32,647 nt of DNA from Betaproteobacteria bacterium HGW-Betaproteobacteria-8 (lineage in GTDB: Bacteria; Pseudomonadota; Gammaproteobacteria; Burkholderiales; Methylophilaceae), in the NCBI GenBank assembly GCA_002842135.1, contig PHCD01000008.1, positions 1 through 32,647 of the forward strand, given 5' to 3'. This document shows, piece by piece, positions 25,350 to 32,647 of this stretch. A program made the position numbers and the translations under genes. The notes under the pieces are model-generated. The model was given only the letters and a program-made list of their open reading frames with translations, did no database searches and was not told the origin of the DNA. Each line of letters begins with the position of its first letter. Position 1 is the first letter of the stretch.

Positions 25350-25907
25350 TTAGCAAATCATTCCCAGCTGTAATTGTGCAAACTCCATCGGTTTGCGCTT
25401 GAAGCCGCTCTTGGCGTATTGATGCCAGCGGCCGATGACGAAGCTCATGATGAGGTTGGCTTGCGCTTCCGGCAGTATCTTCTTGCCGGAGTCGGTCACG
25501 GCGATCTTCAGGCTTTGCTTGATGGTGATTTCCAGTCGGTCCAGCATCTGGTTGACGCGTTGTTGCAGCGCTTCGTTTTCATTGACCAGCGCATCGCCAA
25601 TCAGCACGCGCGTCATGCCCGGGTTCTTTTCCGCGAACATCAGCAACACACCGACCGTGCGGCGCACCTGGGCGCTGCCGTCGGTTTCTTCCGTGGTGAT
25701 CTTGTTGATGAGGCCGAACAGGGTCTGTTCGATGAAGTCGATCAGGCCTTCGAACATTTGCGCCTTGCCGGCGAAGTGGCGGTAGAGCGCTGCTTCGGAG
25801 ACGCTCAGTTTTGCGGCGAGAGCTGCCGTGGTGATCTTCTCGCGTTTGGGGTTTTCCAGCATCTTGGCCAGAGTTTCGAGGATTTGCTGTTTGCGTTCGC
25901 CAGCCAT
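25350..25907 (-). CDS. slmA: nucleoid occlusion factor SlmA (TetR family)
   Basis: SlmA binds specific chromosomal sites and blocks Z-ring assembly over the nucleoid. The 185-residue protein starts with a TetR-type helix-turn-helix (about 8-55, including ITTAALAAKLSVSEAALYRHF), followed by a helical ligand/dimer domain with RVLIGDALVNENEALQQRVN. It ends in FAQLQLGMIC. Length is slightly below the 198-residue E. coli protein. AAGGAAA precedes the ATG. The order argB, HAD nucleotidase, slmA is one I associate with Betaproteobacteria, so these three probably form a unit transcribed leftward. Confidence 0.9.
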   Translation of the reverse strand: MAGERKQQILETLAKMLENPKREKITTAALAAKLSVSEAALYRHFAGKAQMFEGLIDFIEQTLFGLINKITTEETDGSAQVRRTVGVLLMFAEKNPGMTRVLIGDALVNENEALQQRVNQMLDRLEITIKQSLKIAVTDSGKKILPEAQANLIMSFVIGRWHQYAKSGFKRKPMEFAQLQLGMIC

Positions 25908-25983
25908 GGTGGTTTCCTTTGTTGCTGTTTTTGGTCTTGTATCGGGGTTTGTTGTTCTTGTGCTGATTAATCTTTTTTCAGGA

Positions 25984-26637
25984 TTATAACCGAACGTGAG
26001 TAAGGGCTAACACGCTCGGGATGCGGTAATTGACGTAGTTGGGTTTGTGCAGCCTGCGGCTGACCCAGATGGTTTTCATGCCCATGCGTTTTGCCGTTTT
26101 CAGTGCCGGCAGGCTGTCTTCCAGCATGACGCAGTCGCTGCCTTTGGCACCAATGCTGCGCAGCATTTGGGCAAAGCCGCGCACAGAAGGCTTGGGGTGA
26201 AAACGGCTGCATTCGACGCTGAAGACTTCTTCGAACAGGTCGTCGATGCCGAGCAGGTAGAGCACACGGTAGGCGTAATGTTGCGGCGCGTTGGTAAAGA
26301 CCACCTTGCGTCCGGGCAGGCGTTGCAGCCAGTGGCGCAGGCGTTTGCGCTGTATCACCATCTGCGGTAGTTCGGGGAATTGGTGGGTCTCGTTGAGAAA
26401 GTGGTGAGGACTGATGCCGTGGTGGCGGGTCAGGCCTTTGAGCGTGGCGCCATAGACATGCCAGTAATGACGACGCAGCGCGTGGGCATCTTCTTCGTCC
26501 AGTTCAAGGTGGTCCATGATGTATTGCGTCATGGCCTGGTTCATCACCGGAAAGATATGTGAGCTGGCATCGTGCAGGGTATCGTCAAGGTCAAAGACCC
26601 AGACGCGCCTGCTGTTTTTACAATCCTGATTTGCCAC
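25984..26637 (-). CDS. HAD-family pyrimidine 5'-nucleotidase
   Basis: This HAD hydrolase of 217 residues has motif I in VFDLDDTL (nucleophile Asp16, Asp18), motif II in VVFTNAP, a motif III lysine in HPKPS, and motif IV in MLEDSLPALKTAK. Its sequence style (ASSHIFPVMNQAMTQYI) fits the SDT1-like pyrimidine 5'-nucleotidase group, which may limit toxic or damaged pyrimidine nucleotides. The only usable start is a GTG at 26635-26637 with a stop codon 12 bases upstream and no clear ribosome-binding site. That GTG lies inside a CTCTGTG repeat unit. It is probably transcribed with argB upstream and slmA downstream. Confidence 0.88.
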   Translation of the reverse strand: MANQDCKNSRRVWVFDLDDTLHDASSHIFPVMNQAMTQYIMDHLELDEEDAHALRRHYWHVYGATLKGLTRHHGISPHHFLNETHQFPELPQMVIQRKRLRHWLQRLPGRKVVFTNAPQHYAYRVLYLLGIDDLFEEVFSVECSRFHPKPSVRGFAQMLRSIGAKGSDCVMLEDSLPALKTAKRMGMKTIWVSRRLHKPNYVNYRIPSVLALTHVRL

Positions 26638-26699
26638 AGAGCACGATCACAGAGATGTATCGATGAGGGGTACTCTGAGTCCTCTGTGAACTCTGTGGC
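26633..26699. repeat. nested inverted repeat of CACAGAG units
   Basis: GCCACAGAG (26633-26641) is complementary to CTCTGTGGC (26691-26699). Inside it CACAGAG (26648-26654) is complementary to CTCTGTG (26682-26688). The element fills the gap between argB and the nucleotidase and includes the nucleotidase GTG start. It resembles the dispersed CACAGAG-type intergenic repeats of Proteobacteria. Confidence 0.7.
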
Positions 26700-26708
26700 T
26701 GAATCGAT

Positions 26709-27729
<1,021 letters not shown>

Positions 27730-29403
27730 ATGCCGAGTGATATTGAAATAGCCCAGAAAGCCCAATTGAAGAAAGTTTGCGAGATTGCCGCCGACTTGGG
27801 TTTGACTGAAGAATCCGTTGAGTTATATGGGCGTTACAAGGCCAAGATCGACACCCGGCTCAATCCGCATTTGCAGCAGCGACCAGATGGCAAACTGATC
27901 CTGGTGACGGCTATCAGCCCCAGCCCGGCTGGCGAGGGCAAGACGACGACGACGGTGGGTCTTGGCGACGCCCTCAATCGTATCGGCAAGCAAGCCATCG
28001 TTTGCCTGCGTGAGCCTTCCATGGGGCCGGTGTTCGGCATGAAAGGCGGCGCTGCCGGTGGCGGGCATGCACAGGTGGTGCCGATGGAAGATATCAATCT
28101 GCATTTCACCGGCGATTTTGCCGCCATCGCCCTCGCGCACAATCTTCTTTCCGCACTCATCGACAATCACATCCACCAAGGTAACGAACTGCAGATCGAC
28201 CCGCGTCAGGTGACCTGGAAGCGTGTGATGGACATGAACGACCGCGCGCTGCGGCAGATCGTCGTCGGTCTTGGTGGCAAGGTCAATGGTCAGGCACGGG
28301 AGGACGGTTTCGATATCGTCGTCGCTTCCGAGGTGATGGCGATCTTCTGTCTGGCGGAATCGCTGAAAGACCTCAAGCAACGGCTGGGCAATATCGTCAT
28401 CGGCTATACCTATGACGGCAAGCCGGTGCAGGCGCGCGACCTGAAGGCGCACGGCGCCATGGCCGTGCTCTTGAGGGACGCCATCCGTCCCAATCTGGTA
28501 CAGACGCTGGAACATACGCCCGCCATCGTGCACGGCGGCCCTTTTGCCAACATCGCCCACGGCTGCAATTCGGTCATCGCCACCAAACTCGGCCTCAAGC
28601 TGGCGGATTATGTTGTGACCGAGGCCGGTTTCGGCGCTGACCTCGGTGCCGAAAAATTCATCGACATCAAGTGCCGCAAATCCGGTTTGCGGCCATCCGC
28701 CTGTGTCGTGGTGGCGACCATCCGCGCGCTGAAATACCATGGCGGCGTCGAGGTGCCGCAACTGGAGATCGAGAATCTGGCTGCGCTTGAGCAAGGGTTA
28801 GCCAATCTGCGCAAGCATGTGGAAAACGTCACCCGGCATTATGGCCTGTCCTGCGTGGTGGCCATCAATCGCTTCAATGCAGACACCGATGCCGAGATCG
28901 CGCTGGTGCGCAAGCGTCTGGCAGAACTTGGCGTCAATGTCGTCCTTGCCGAACACTGGGCAAAAGGCGGCGCAGGTGCTGAAGATCTGGCGCATGAGGT
29001 GGTTCGTCTGGTCGAAAGCGACAAGAGCCGCATGCAGTTCGTCTATGAAGATGGCGACCCGTTATGGGAGAAAGTGCGCAAGGTTGCTACCCGGATTTAT
29101 GGGGCGGCGGATGTGCATGCGCCCAGACGATTACGCGTGCAGATCGATCAGTTGCAGGCCGACGGCTACGGCCATTACCCGATCTGTGTGGCGAAGACAC
29201 AGTACTCGTTCTCGACCGATGCCAGTGCCCGGGGCGCCGTGCAGGGGCATGTAATTACGATACGGGCGGTTCGGTTGTGCGCGGGTGCAGAGTTTATCGT
29301 CATGATCTGTGACGACATCATGACCATGCCCGGCTTGCCGAAAGTGCCATGTGCCACGCGCATTGATATTGATGACAATGGCCGCGTCAGCGGGCTTTAT
29401 TGA
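27730..29403 (+). CDS. fhs: formate--tetrahydrofolate ligase
   Basis: This enzyme joins formate to tetrahydrofolate with ATP, feeding 10-formyl-THF into purine, fMet-tRNA and one-carbon metabolism. The protein has the P-loop-like [18 protein letters not shown] near residue 65, [39 protein letters not shown], and THFS C-terminal motifs such as [13 protein letters not shown]. The frame opens at an ATG at 27715; the ATG at 27730 is chosen because GGGGAA lies just upstream and the start [16 protein letters not shown] matches the family. That gives 557 residues, the normal length. It appears monocistronic. Confidence 0.96.
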   Translation: MPSDIEIAQKAQLKKVCEIAADLGLTEESVELYGRYKAKIDTRLNPHLQQRPDGKLILVTAISPSPAGEGKTTTTVGLGDALNRIGKQAIVCLREPSMGPVFGMKGGAAGGGHAQVVPMEDINLHFTGDFAAIALAHNLLSALIDNHIHQGNELQIDPRQVTWKRVMDMNDRALRQIVVGLGGKVNGQAREDGFDIVVASEVMAIFCLAESLKDLKQRLGNIVIGYTYDGKPVQARDLKAHGAMAVLLRDAIRPNLVQTLEHTPAIVHGGPFANIAHGCNSVIATKLGLKLADYVVTEAGFGADLGAEKFIDIKCRKSGLRPSACVVVATIRALKYHGGVEVPQLEIENLAALEQGLANLRKHVENVTRHYGLSCVVAINRFNADTDAEIALVRKRLAELGVNVVLAEHWAKGGAGAEDLAHEVVRLVESDKSRMQFVYEDGDPLWEKVRKVATRIYGAADVHAPRRLRVQIDQLQADGYGHYPICVAKTQYSFSTDASARGAVQGHVITIRAVRLCAGAEFIVMICDDIMTMPGLPKVPCATRIDIDDNGRVSGLY

Positions 29404-29449
29404 GGAAACGCTGATTAAATGAGCGTTTCCTGAGTAATTCTGTCAGGAA
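29403..29449. other. two overlapping hairpins between fhs and the cyclase gene
   Basis: AGGAAACGCT (29403-29412) pairs perfectly with AGCGTTTCCT (29422-29431). TTCCTGA (29427-29433) can instead pair with TCAGGAA (29443-29449), so the two folds exclude each other. Neither has a T-run on either strand. They sit at the convergent end of fhs and the cyclase gene and may protect mRNA ends or slow polymerase. Confidence 0.45.
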
Positions 29450-30429
29450 TCTTTGTCACAGCCCTGAATCAGCATCTGCACAAACTGCCGGATGTTGACC
29501 TCGTTCTGCAGCGTGATCGAAGTGAATTCAACCGCAGCCAGATGTTTGCCCTTGTGCTCACTGGTGCGCACCACTTTGCCATAGATGTCGCCGGCGTGAT
29601 AGCCAATCAGTGACAGGTCGATGCTGAGCTTGATGTCATCCAGTGCTTTGATTTTCTGGTCGAATTCGGCCTGGATGCCGAAGTAGCTGATATCGCGTAT
29701 CGTGCCTTGCAAAACCTTGTCTGAGACTATCTTGTGTTCGATTTGCTGGTAAGTGAAAGGCATGCGCACCTTGACCCGCTGGCTCCTGCGGGCTTCGCGT
29801 CGCGGCACGTTGAGGCCGAGCGAAGGGATGGCCAGGACTTCATGTACCTGCACTGGTTCCGCTTTGCCTTTGACAAAAATATCACTGGGGTTGCCCACTG
29901 TAATAAAGTTGCCGGCATGTTTGAATGTTTCCTGGCCAATCAGGATCTGGCCACGCAAACTGAAAGACTCGATGCGTGAGGCAAGATTGACGCAGTCACC
30001 GATCACCGTATATTCGGAATGCTGTTTTGAGCCGAGCCTGCCCGCCATGGCCTTGCCGGTGTTGATGCCTATGCCCATATAGAGCGGCGGCAATTGCAGA
30101 CTGTTGTTGACGGCATTGATATCGTCCATCGCCAGTTGCATCCTGACGGCGCAAGCCAGGCTTCTTTGCAAATCATCTACATGAGGCTGTGGGGTGCCAA
30201 ATGTGGCCATGATGGAATCGCCCATGAATTTATCAACCATGCCGTGATGCTGGATCACGATATCGCTCATGGCGGAGAGATAGCGGTTCAGCATCTTGAT
30301 GACTACTTTTGCCGGGTATTCGGAAGAGACGGCAGTAAATCCGCGCAAGTCCGCAAAGAGTGTGCTGACCTTTAATTGCTTAAATCCACCTGAGCCGTAT
30401 TCCTGTGCAGATGTCGTTGTTTTTTTCAT
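29443..30429 (-). CDS. class III adenylate cyclase fused to a C-terminal PilZ domain
   Basis: The 328-residue protein starts with a class III cyclase homology domain (about 18-200). Metal-binding Asp27 (LFADLRGF) and Asp71 (FMGDSIMATFG), the purine-selecting Lys67 and Asp145 (YTVIGDCVN) and the transition-state residues Asn148 and Arg152 are all present, which points to an active adenylate cyclase. The C-terminal part (about 212-325) is a PilZ domain with the c-di-GMP motif RxxxR (Arg214, Arg218) and DxSxxG (DISYFG, 246-251). No membrane helix or sensor domain precedes the cyclase. The design suggests cAMP synthesis controlled by c-di-GMP. It lies alone, opposite fhs; a TATATT on the minus strand (plus 30454-30459) may be its -10. 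Confidence 0.88.
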   Translation of the reverse strand: MKKTTTSAQEYGSGGFKQLKVSTLFADLRGFTAVSSEYPAKVVIKMLNRYLSAMSDIVIQHHGMVDKFMGDSIMATFGTPQPHVDDLQRSLACAVRMQLAMDDINAVNNSLQLPPLYMGIGINTGKAMAGRLGSKQHSEYTVIGDCVNLASRIESFSLRGQILIGQETFKHAGNFITVGNPSDIFVKGKAEPVQVHEVLAIPSLGLNVPRREARRSQRVKVRMPFTYQQIEHKIVSDKVLQGTIRDISYFGIQAEFDQKIKALDDIKLSIDLSLIGYHAGDIYGKVVRTSEHKGKHLAAVEFTSITLQNEVNIRQFVQMLIQGCDKDS

Positions 30430-30516
30430 CGGGCTGCTTTGCGCGTTGCCAGTAATATAATGATTCTAGACTTTAATTCAGGGATGAAAAGCCCGGTTCA
30501 TGGTGTGAATGAAAAT

Positions 30517-30540
30517 AAAAAAAGCGGCCTTACGGCCGCT
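30517..30540 (-). terminator. intrinsic terminator of hsp20
   Basis: Read on the minus strand, AGCGGCC-GTAA-GGCCGCT is followed by a run of seven Ts (plus-strand A-run 30517-30523). It lies 20 bases after the Hsp20 stop, so it ends the hsp20 transcript and separates it from the cyclase gene. Confidence 0.9.
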
Positions 30541-30559
30541 AAACGAGGAGGAACTATGA

Positions 30560-30991
30560 TTATTTGATGGTGAGTTTCTTGGCGGAGCTGACGGTCTTTT
30601 TCGGCAAGGTCAGTTCCAGGATGCCATCCTTGTACTGTGCTTCGGCCTTGGCTTCGTCAATTTCATTTTCCAGTGCAAAGCTGCGTGACACGCTGCCAAA
30701 ATAACGCTCGCTGCGCAGCACCCGGGTGCCTTCCTTCACTTCGTTTTCCTTGCGGACCTCGGCGCTGATGCTGACCTGGTTGCCATCGATTGTGACGTGG
30801 ATGTTGTCCTTGCTCACACCGGGGATCTCGGCATGTACCGTGTAATTCTGTTCATGTTCTTCGACGTCAATTTTCATTTGCGGTTGAGCGCTGTTTTCAA
30901 CGCGAACCGGGCGGAAGAAACCGCGGAACACTTCATCAAACGGGTCGAAATTTGTAACGCTGAACGGGTCGTTTCGAGTGATGTTGGCCAT
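30560..30991 (-). CDS. small heat shock protein Hsp20
   Basis: This 143-residue protein is an alpha-crystallin-type holdase that keeps unfolding proteins soluble. It has a short N-terminal arm (NDPFSVTNFDPFDEVFRGFF), the alpha-crystallin domain (about 38-130) with YTVHAEIPGVSKDNIHVTID, and the signature AEAQYKDGILELTLPKK near the end. AAGGAAA precedes the ATG. A sigma-32-like promoter lies about 80 bases upstream and an intrinsic terminator closes the gene, so it is monocistronic and probably heat-induced. Confidence 0.95.
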   Translation of the reverse strand: MANITRNDPFSVTNFDPFDEVFRGFFRPVRVENSAQPQMKIDVEEHEQNYTVHAEIPGVSKDNIHVTIDGNQVSISAEVRKENEVKEGTRVLRSERYFGSVSRSFALENEIDEAKAEAQYKDGILELTLPKKTVSSAKKLTIK

Positions 30992-31072
30992 CTGTATTTC
31001 CTTTCAATCAAGTCAGTTGAATTCAGGACTACGAAAAACCTTGCTTGCTTAATTTGCCTGCTTGACTACGAG

Positions 31073-31098
31073 ATTGGGCTGGCTTGAAAAAATTCAAG
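31073..31098 (-). promoter_or_regulatory. sigma-32-type heat shock promoter for hsp20
   Basis: On the minus strand CTTGAA (plus 31093-31098) is followed after 14 bases by CCCAAT (plus 31073-31078). The RpoH consensus is CTTGAA, 13-15 bases, CCCCAT, so both boxes fit with one mismatch. The start of transcription would lie about 75 bases before the Hsp20 ATG. The -35 box is made of the 3' leg and tail of the argA terminator. Confidence 0.6.
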
Positions 31099-31117
31099 GG
31101 GCCTGGAAGCCCCTTGA
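31087..31117 (-). terminator. intrinsic terminator of argA
   Basis: TCAAGGGGC (31094-31102) pairs perfectly with GCCCCTTGA (31109-31117) around a six-base loop. On the minus strand it is followed by a run of six Ts (plus 31087-31092). A T-run also follows on the plus strand, so the hairpin could work in both directions. It lies 20 bases after the argA stop. Confidence 0.88.
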
Positions 31118-31137
31118 GAAATTTTTTTGATGCATCG

Positions 31138-32647
31138 CTAAATCTGCTTCCAGAACACCTTTGAGCGGCGCTGCAGGTTGTAGAGGTTTTGTCGCTGTGG
31201 CGGCAGGCTGCTGACATCCTGTTCAACGAAACCGCGCTCCAGAAACCAGTGCTCGGTGCGGGTGGTAAGGACGAAGATGGATTGCAGGCCGGACTCCTTC
31301 GCTTCCTGCTCGCAATATTTCAGCAGCCTGTCGCCGCGTCCGCCGCGCCGGAACCCAGGGTGCACGGCCATGCAGGCAAGCTCGGCGGTTTTCTGTTGTG
31401 GGAACGGATAGAGCGCGGCGCAACCGATGATGCGGCCATCGTGTTCCATGACATGAAAATGGTTGATTTCCATCTCCAGCCGCTCGCGTCCGCGCCGGAC
31501 CAGCACACCCTCGGCTTCTAGCGGTTCTATCAGTTGCAGGATGCCGCCGACATCGCCGATCTCGGCCTGGCGCATGGATTCCAGCGGTTCTTCGGTAATC
31601 ATGGTGCCGATACCGTCGTGCGTGAACAACTCCTGCAGAATGGCGCCATCGACATGGCGGCTGATCAGGTGTGTGCGTGCGACGCCGTTGTCCGAGGCCT
31701 TGATGGCGGCGGGCAGGAAATACTTTTCGTCCTCGGTGATGTTCTGGTCGCCTTTTTCCTTGATGTGCCGCAGCAGATTCTCCGCCTTGTGCGCGGTCAT
31801 TTCCCGCAGCAGTTCGCCGCGCGCGTTGTGTACACCCGGCGTATCGATCAGGAAGATCAGTTTGTCTGCGTCGAGCGCAATTGCAGCATTCACGGCAACG
31901 TCCTCCAGCGTCAGGTTGAACACCTCGCCGGTCGGCGAATAGCCCATGGGGGAGAGCAGGACCAGTTCACCGTCATCCAGTCTTTTCTGGATGCCGGTCG
32001 CATCCACCCGGCGTACCGTGCCGGTGTGTTGCAAGTCCACGCCATTGAGCACGCCCAGGGGTTTTGCCGTGACAAAGTTGCCGCTGGCGACACGGATGTC
32101 CGAGCCGGCCATGGGTGAATTGACCAGTCCCATGGAAAGCAGGGCTTCGATTTCCACGCGCACGGCGCCATTGGCTTCTTTCACGGCCTGCATGGCTTCG
32201 TCATCGGTGACGCGCAGGCCTTCTACCATGTGAGTTTCGATGCGATTCTTTTTCAGGCGAGATTCGATCTGCGGGCGCGAACCATGTACCAGCACCAGCC
32301 GGACTTCGAGGCTGGCGAGCAGATTGAGATCGTGGGATAAGGCAACAAACTGGCCGTCATCGACCACCTCGCCGCCAAAGGCGATGACAAAGGTGCGGCC
32401 GCCAAAGGCATGGATGTAGGGTGCGGCCGAACGGAACCAGCGTACGAATTCCTGCGGCCTTTGCAACTGTATCTGGGTGGATGTCTGGGCAGCAGGAGCG
32501 CTGGCTGCTTCCGACTGCGAATAGAGAAAAGCGGGAGTGCAGTCGAGGGCGGTACAAAGCCGCCTCAGCATGGTTTCGGAAACGCCCTGTACGCCTCGCT
32601 CAATGCGCGACAGGTTGCCGCTGTCGGTATCGACCTGTTGGGCGAGT
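31138..32647 (-). CDS. argA: N-acetylglutamate synthase with N-terminal XRE helix-turn-helix, 5' end outside window
   Basis: ArgA makes N-acetylglutamate, the first step of arginine synthesis. The amino acid kinase-like domain (TFVIAFGGEVV, LVLVHGSRPQIESRL, GLRVTDDEAM, ASGNFVTAKPLGV) and the GNAT acetyltransferase domain (CMAVHPGFRRGGRGDRLL, LTTRTEHWFLERGF) fit the classical E. coli-type enzyme, ending in LYNLQRRSKVFWKQI. The frame stays open to the window edge, giving 502 visible residues. The first 45 or so read as an XRE-type DNA-binding domain (LAQQVDTDSGNLSRIERG, then a helix LRRLCTALDCTPAFLYS). An Ala/Ser/Thr/Gln-rich linker of about 20 residues joins it to the kinase-like domain. An ATG at 32571 falls in the middle of the HTH, so it is unlikely to be the real start. 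No ATG lies between the HTH and the ArgA core. Confidence 0.93.
   Translation of the reverse strand, partial: LAQQVDTDSGNLSRIERGVQGVSETMLRRLCTALDCTPAFLYSQSEAASAPAAQTSTQIQLQRPQEFVRWFRSAAPYIHAFGGRTFVIAFGGEVVDDGQFVALSHDLNLLASLEVRLVLVHGSRPQIESRLKKNRIETHMVEGLRVTDDEAMQAVKEANGAVRVEIEALLSMGLVNSPMAGSDIRVASGNFVTAKPLGVLNGVDLQHTGTVRRVDATGIQKRLDDGELVLLSPMGYSPTGEVFNLTLEDVAVNAAIALDADKLIFLIDTPGVHNARGELLREMTAHKAENLLRHIKEKGDQNITEDEKYFLPAAIKASDNGVARTHLISRHVDGAILQELFTHDGIGTMITEEPLESMRQAEIGDVGGILQLIEPLEAEGVLVRRGRERLEMEINHFHVMEHDGRIIGCAALYPFPQQKTAELACMAVHPGFRRGGRGDRLLKYCEQEAKESGLQSIFVLTTRTEHWFLERGFVEQDVSSLPPQRQNLYNLQRRSKVFWKQI

Noticed and set aside
25374..25970. 198-residue plus-strand ORF opposite slmA
   Set aside because: SlmA is clearly the coding frame; this one is its mirror.
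27823..28794. 323-residue minus-strand ORF opposite fhs
   Set aside because: It is antisense to a full-length, well-conserved enzyme. The His- and Gln-rich product looks like a mirror frame.

Overview
The window looks like a betaproteobacterial chromosome, most likely order Nitrosomonadales (Gallionellaceae- or Methylophilaceae-like). The family is uncertain. The placement rests on gene order and protein style: a full dcw cluster ending in lpxC, an FtsQ that starts with Met-Trp-Asp, the neighbourhood argB / HAD nucleotidase / slmA, and a complex-I-type SDR protein next to cca. No search could be run.

Region 1 (1-18026, + strand) is the division and cell wall cluster: rsmH (3' part), ftsL, ftsI, murE, murF, mraY, murD, ftsW, murG, murC, murB, ddlB, ftsQ, ftsA, ftsZ, lpxC and a small two-helix membrane protein. 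It makes the UDP-MurNAc-pentapeptide, lipid I and lipid II, and the divisome proteins that use them. Most genes overlap by a few bases. Three of the wider gaps (ftsW-murG, ddlB-ftsQ, ftsQ-ftsA) are each filled by a mini-ORF with its own Shine-Dalgarno sequence that overlaps both neighbours. The ftsW-murG filler ends in a second copy of the FtsW C-terminus whose DNA has diverged only at synonymous sites. A terminator-like hairpin lies between ftsA and ftsZ.

Region 2 (18115-22269, + strand) holds a soluble lytic transglycosylase, an atypical SDR protein and the CCA-adding enzyme.

Region 3 (22270-25340) is an accessory island. It has two cassette-like genes (a zinc-ribbon DUF4145 protein and a GIY-YIG nuclease-domain protein) separated by an integron attC-like site with no integrase in view. 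A tRNA-Val(CAC) with a strong terminator follows, then a 490-bp non-coding stretch rich in palindromes, then an Mrr-type restriction endonuclease.

Region 4 (25350-32647) returns to core genes: slmA, a HAD nucleotidase and argB on the minus strand; fhs on the plus strand; then, on the minus strand, a class III nucleotide cyclase fused to a PilZ domain, an Hsp20 chaperone, and argA running off the right edge. The argA frame continues without a stop into an XRE-type helix-turn-helix, so this N-acetylglutamate synthase appears fused to a DNA-binding domain. That is the most unusual architecture in the window. A sigma-32-like promoter for hsp20 is built partly from the argA terminator.
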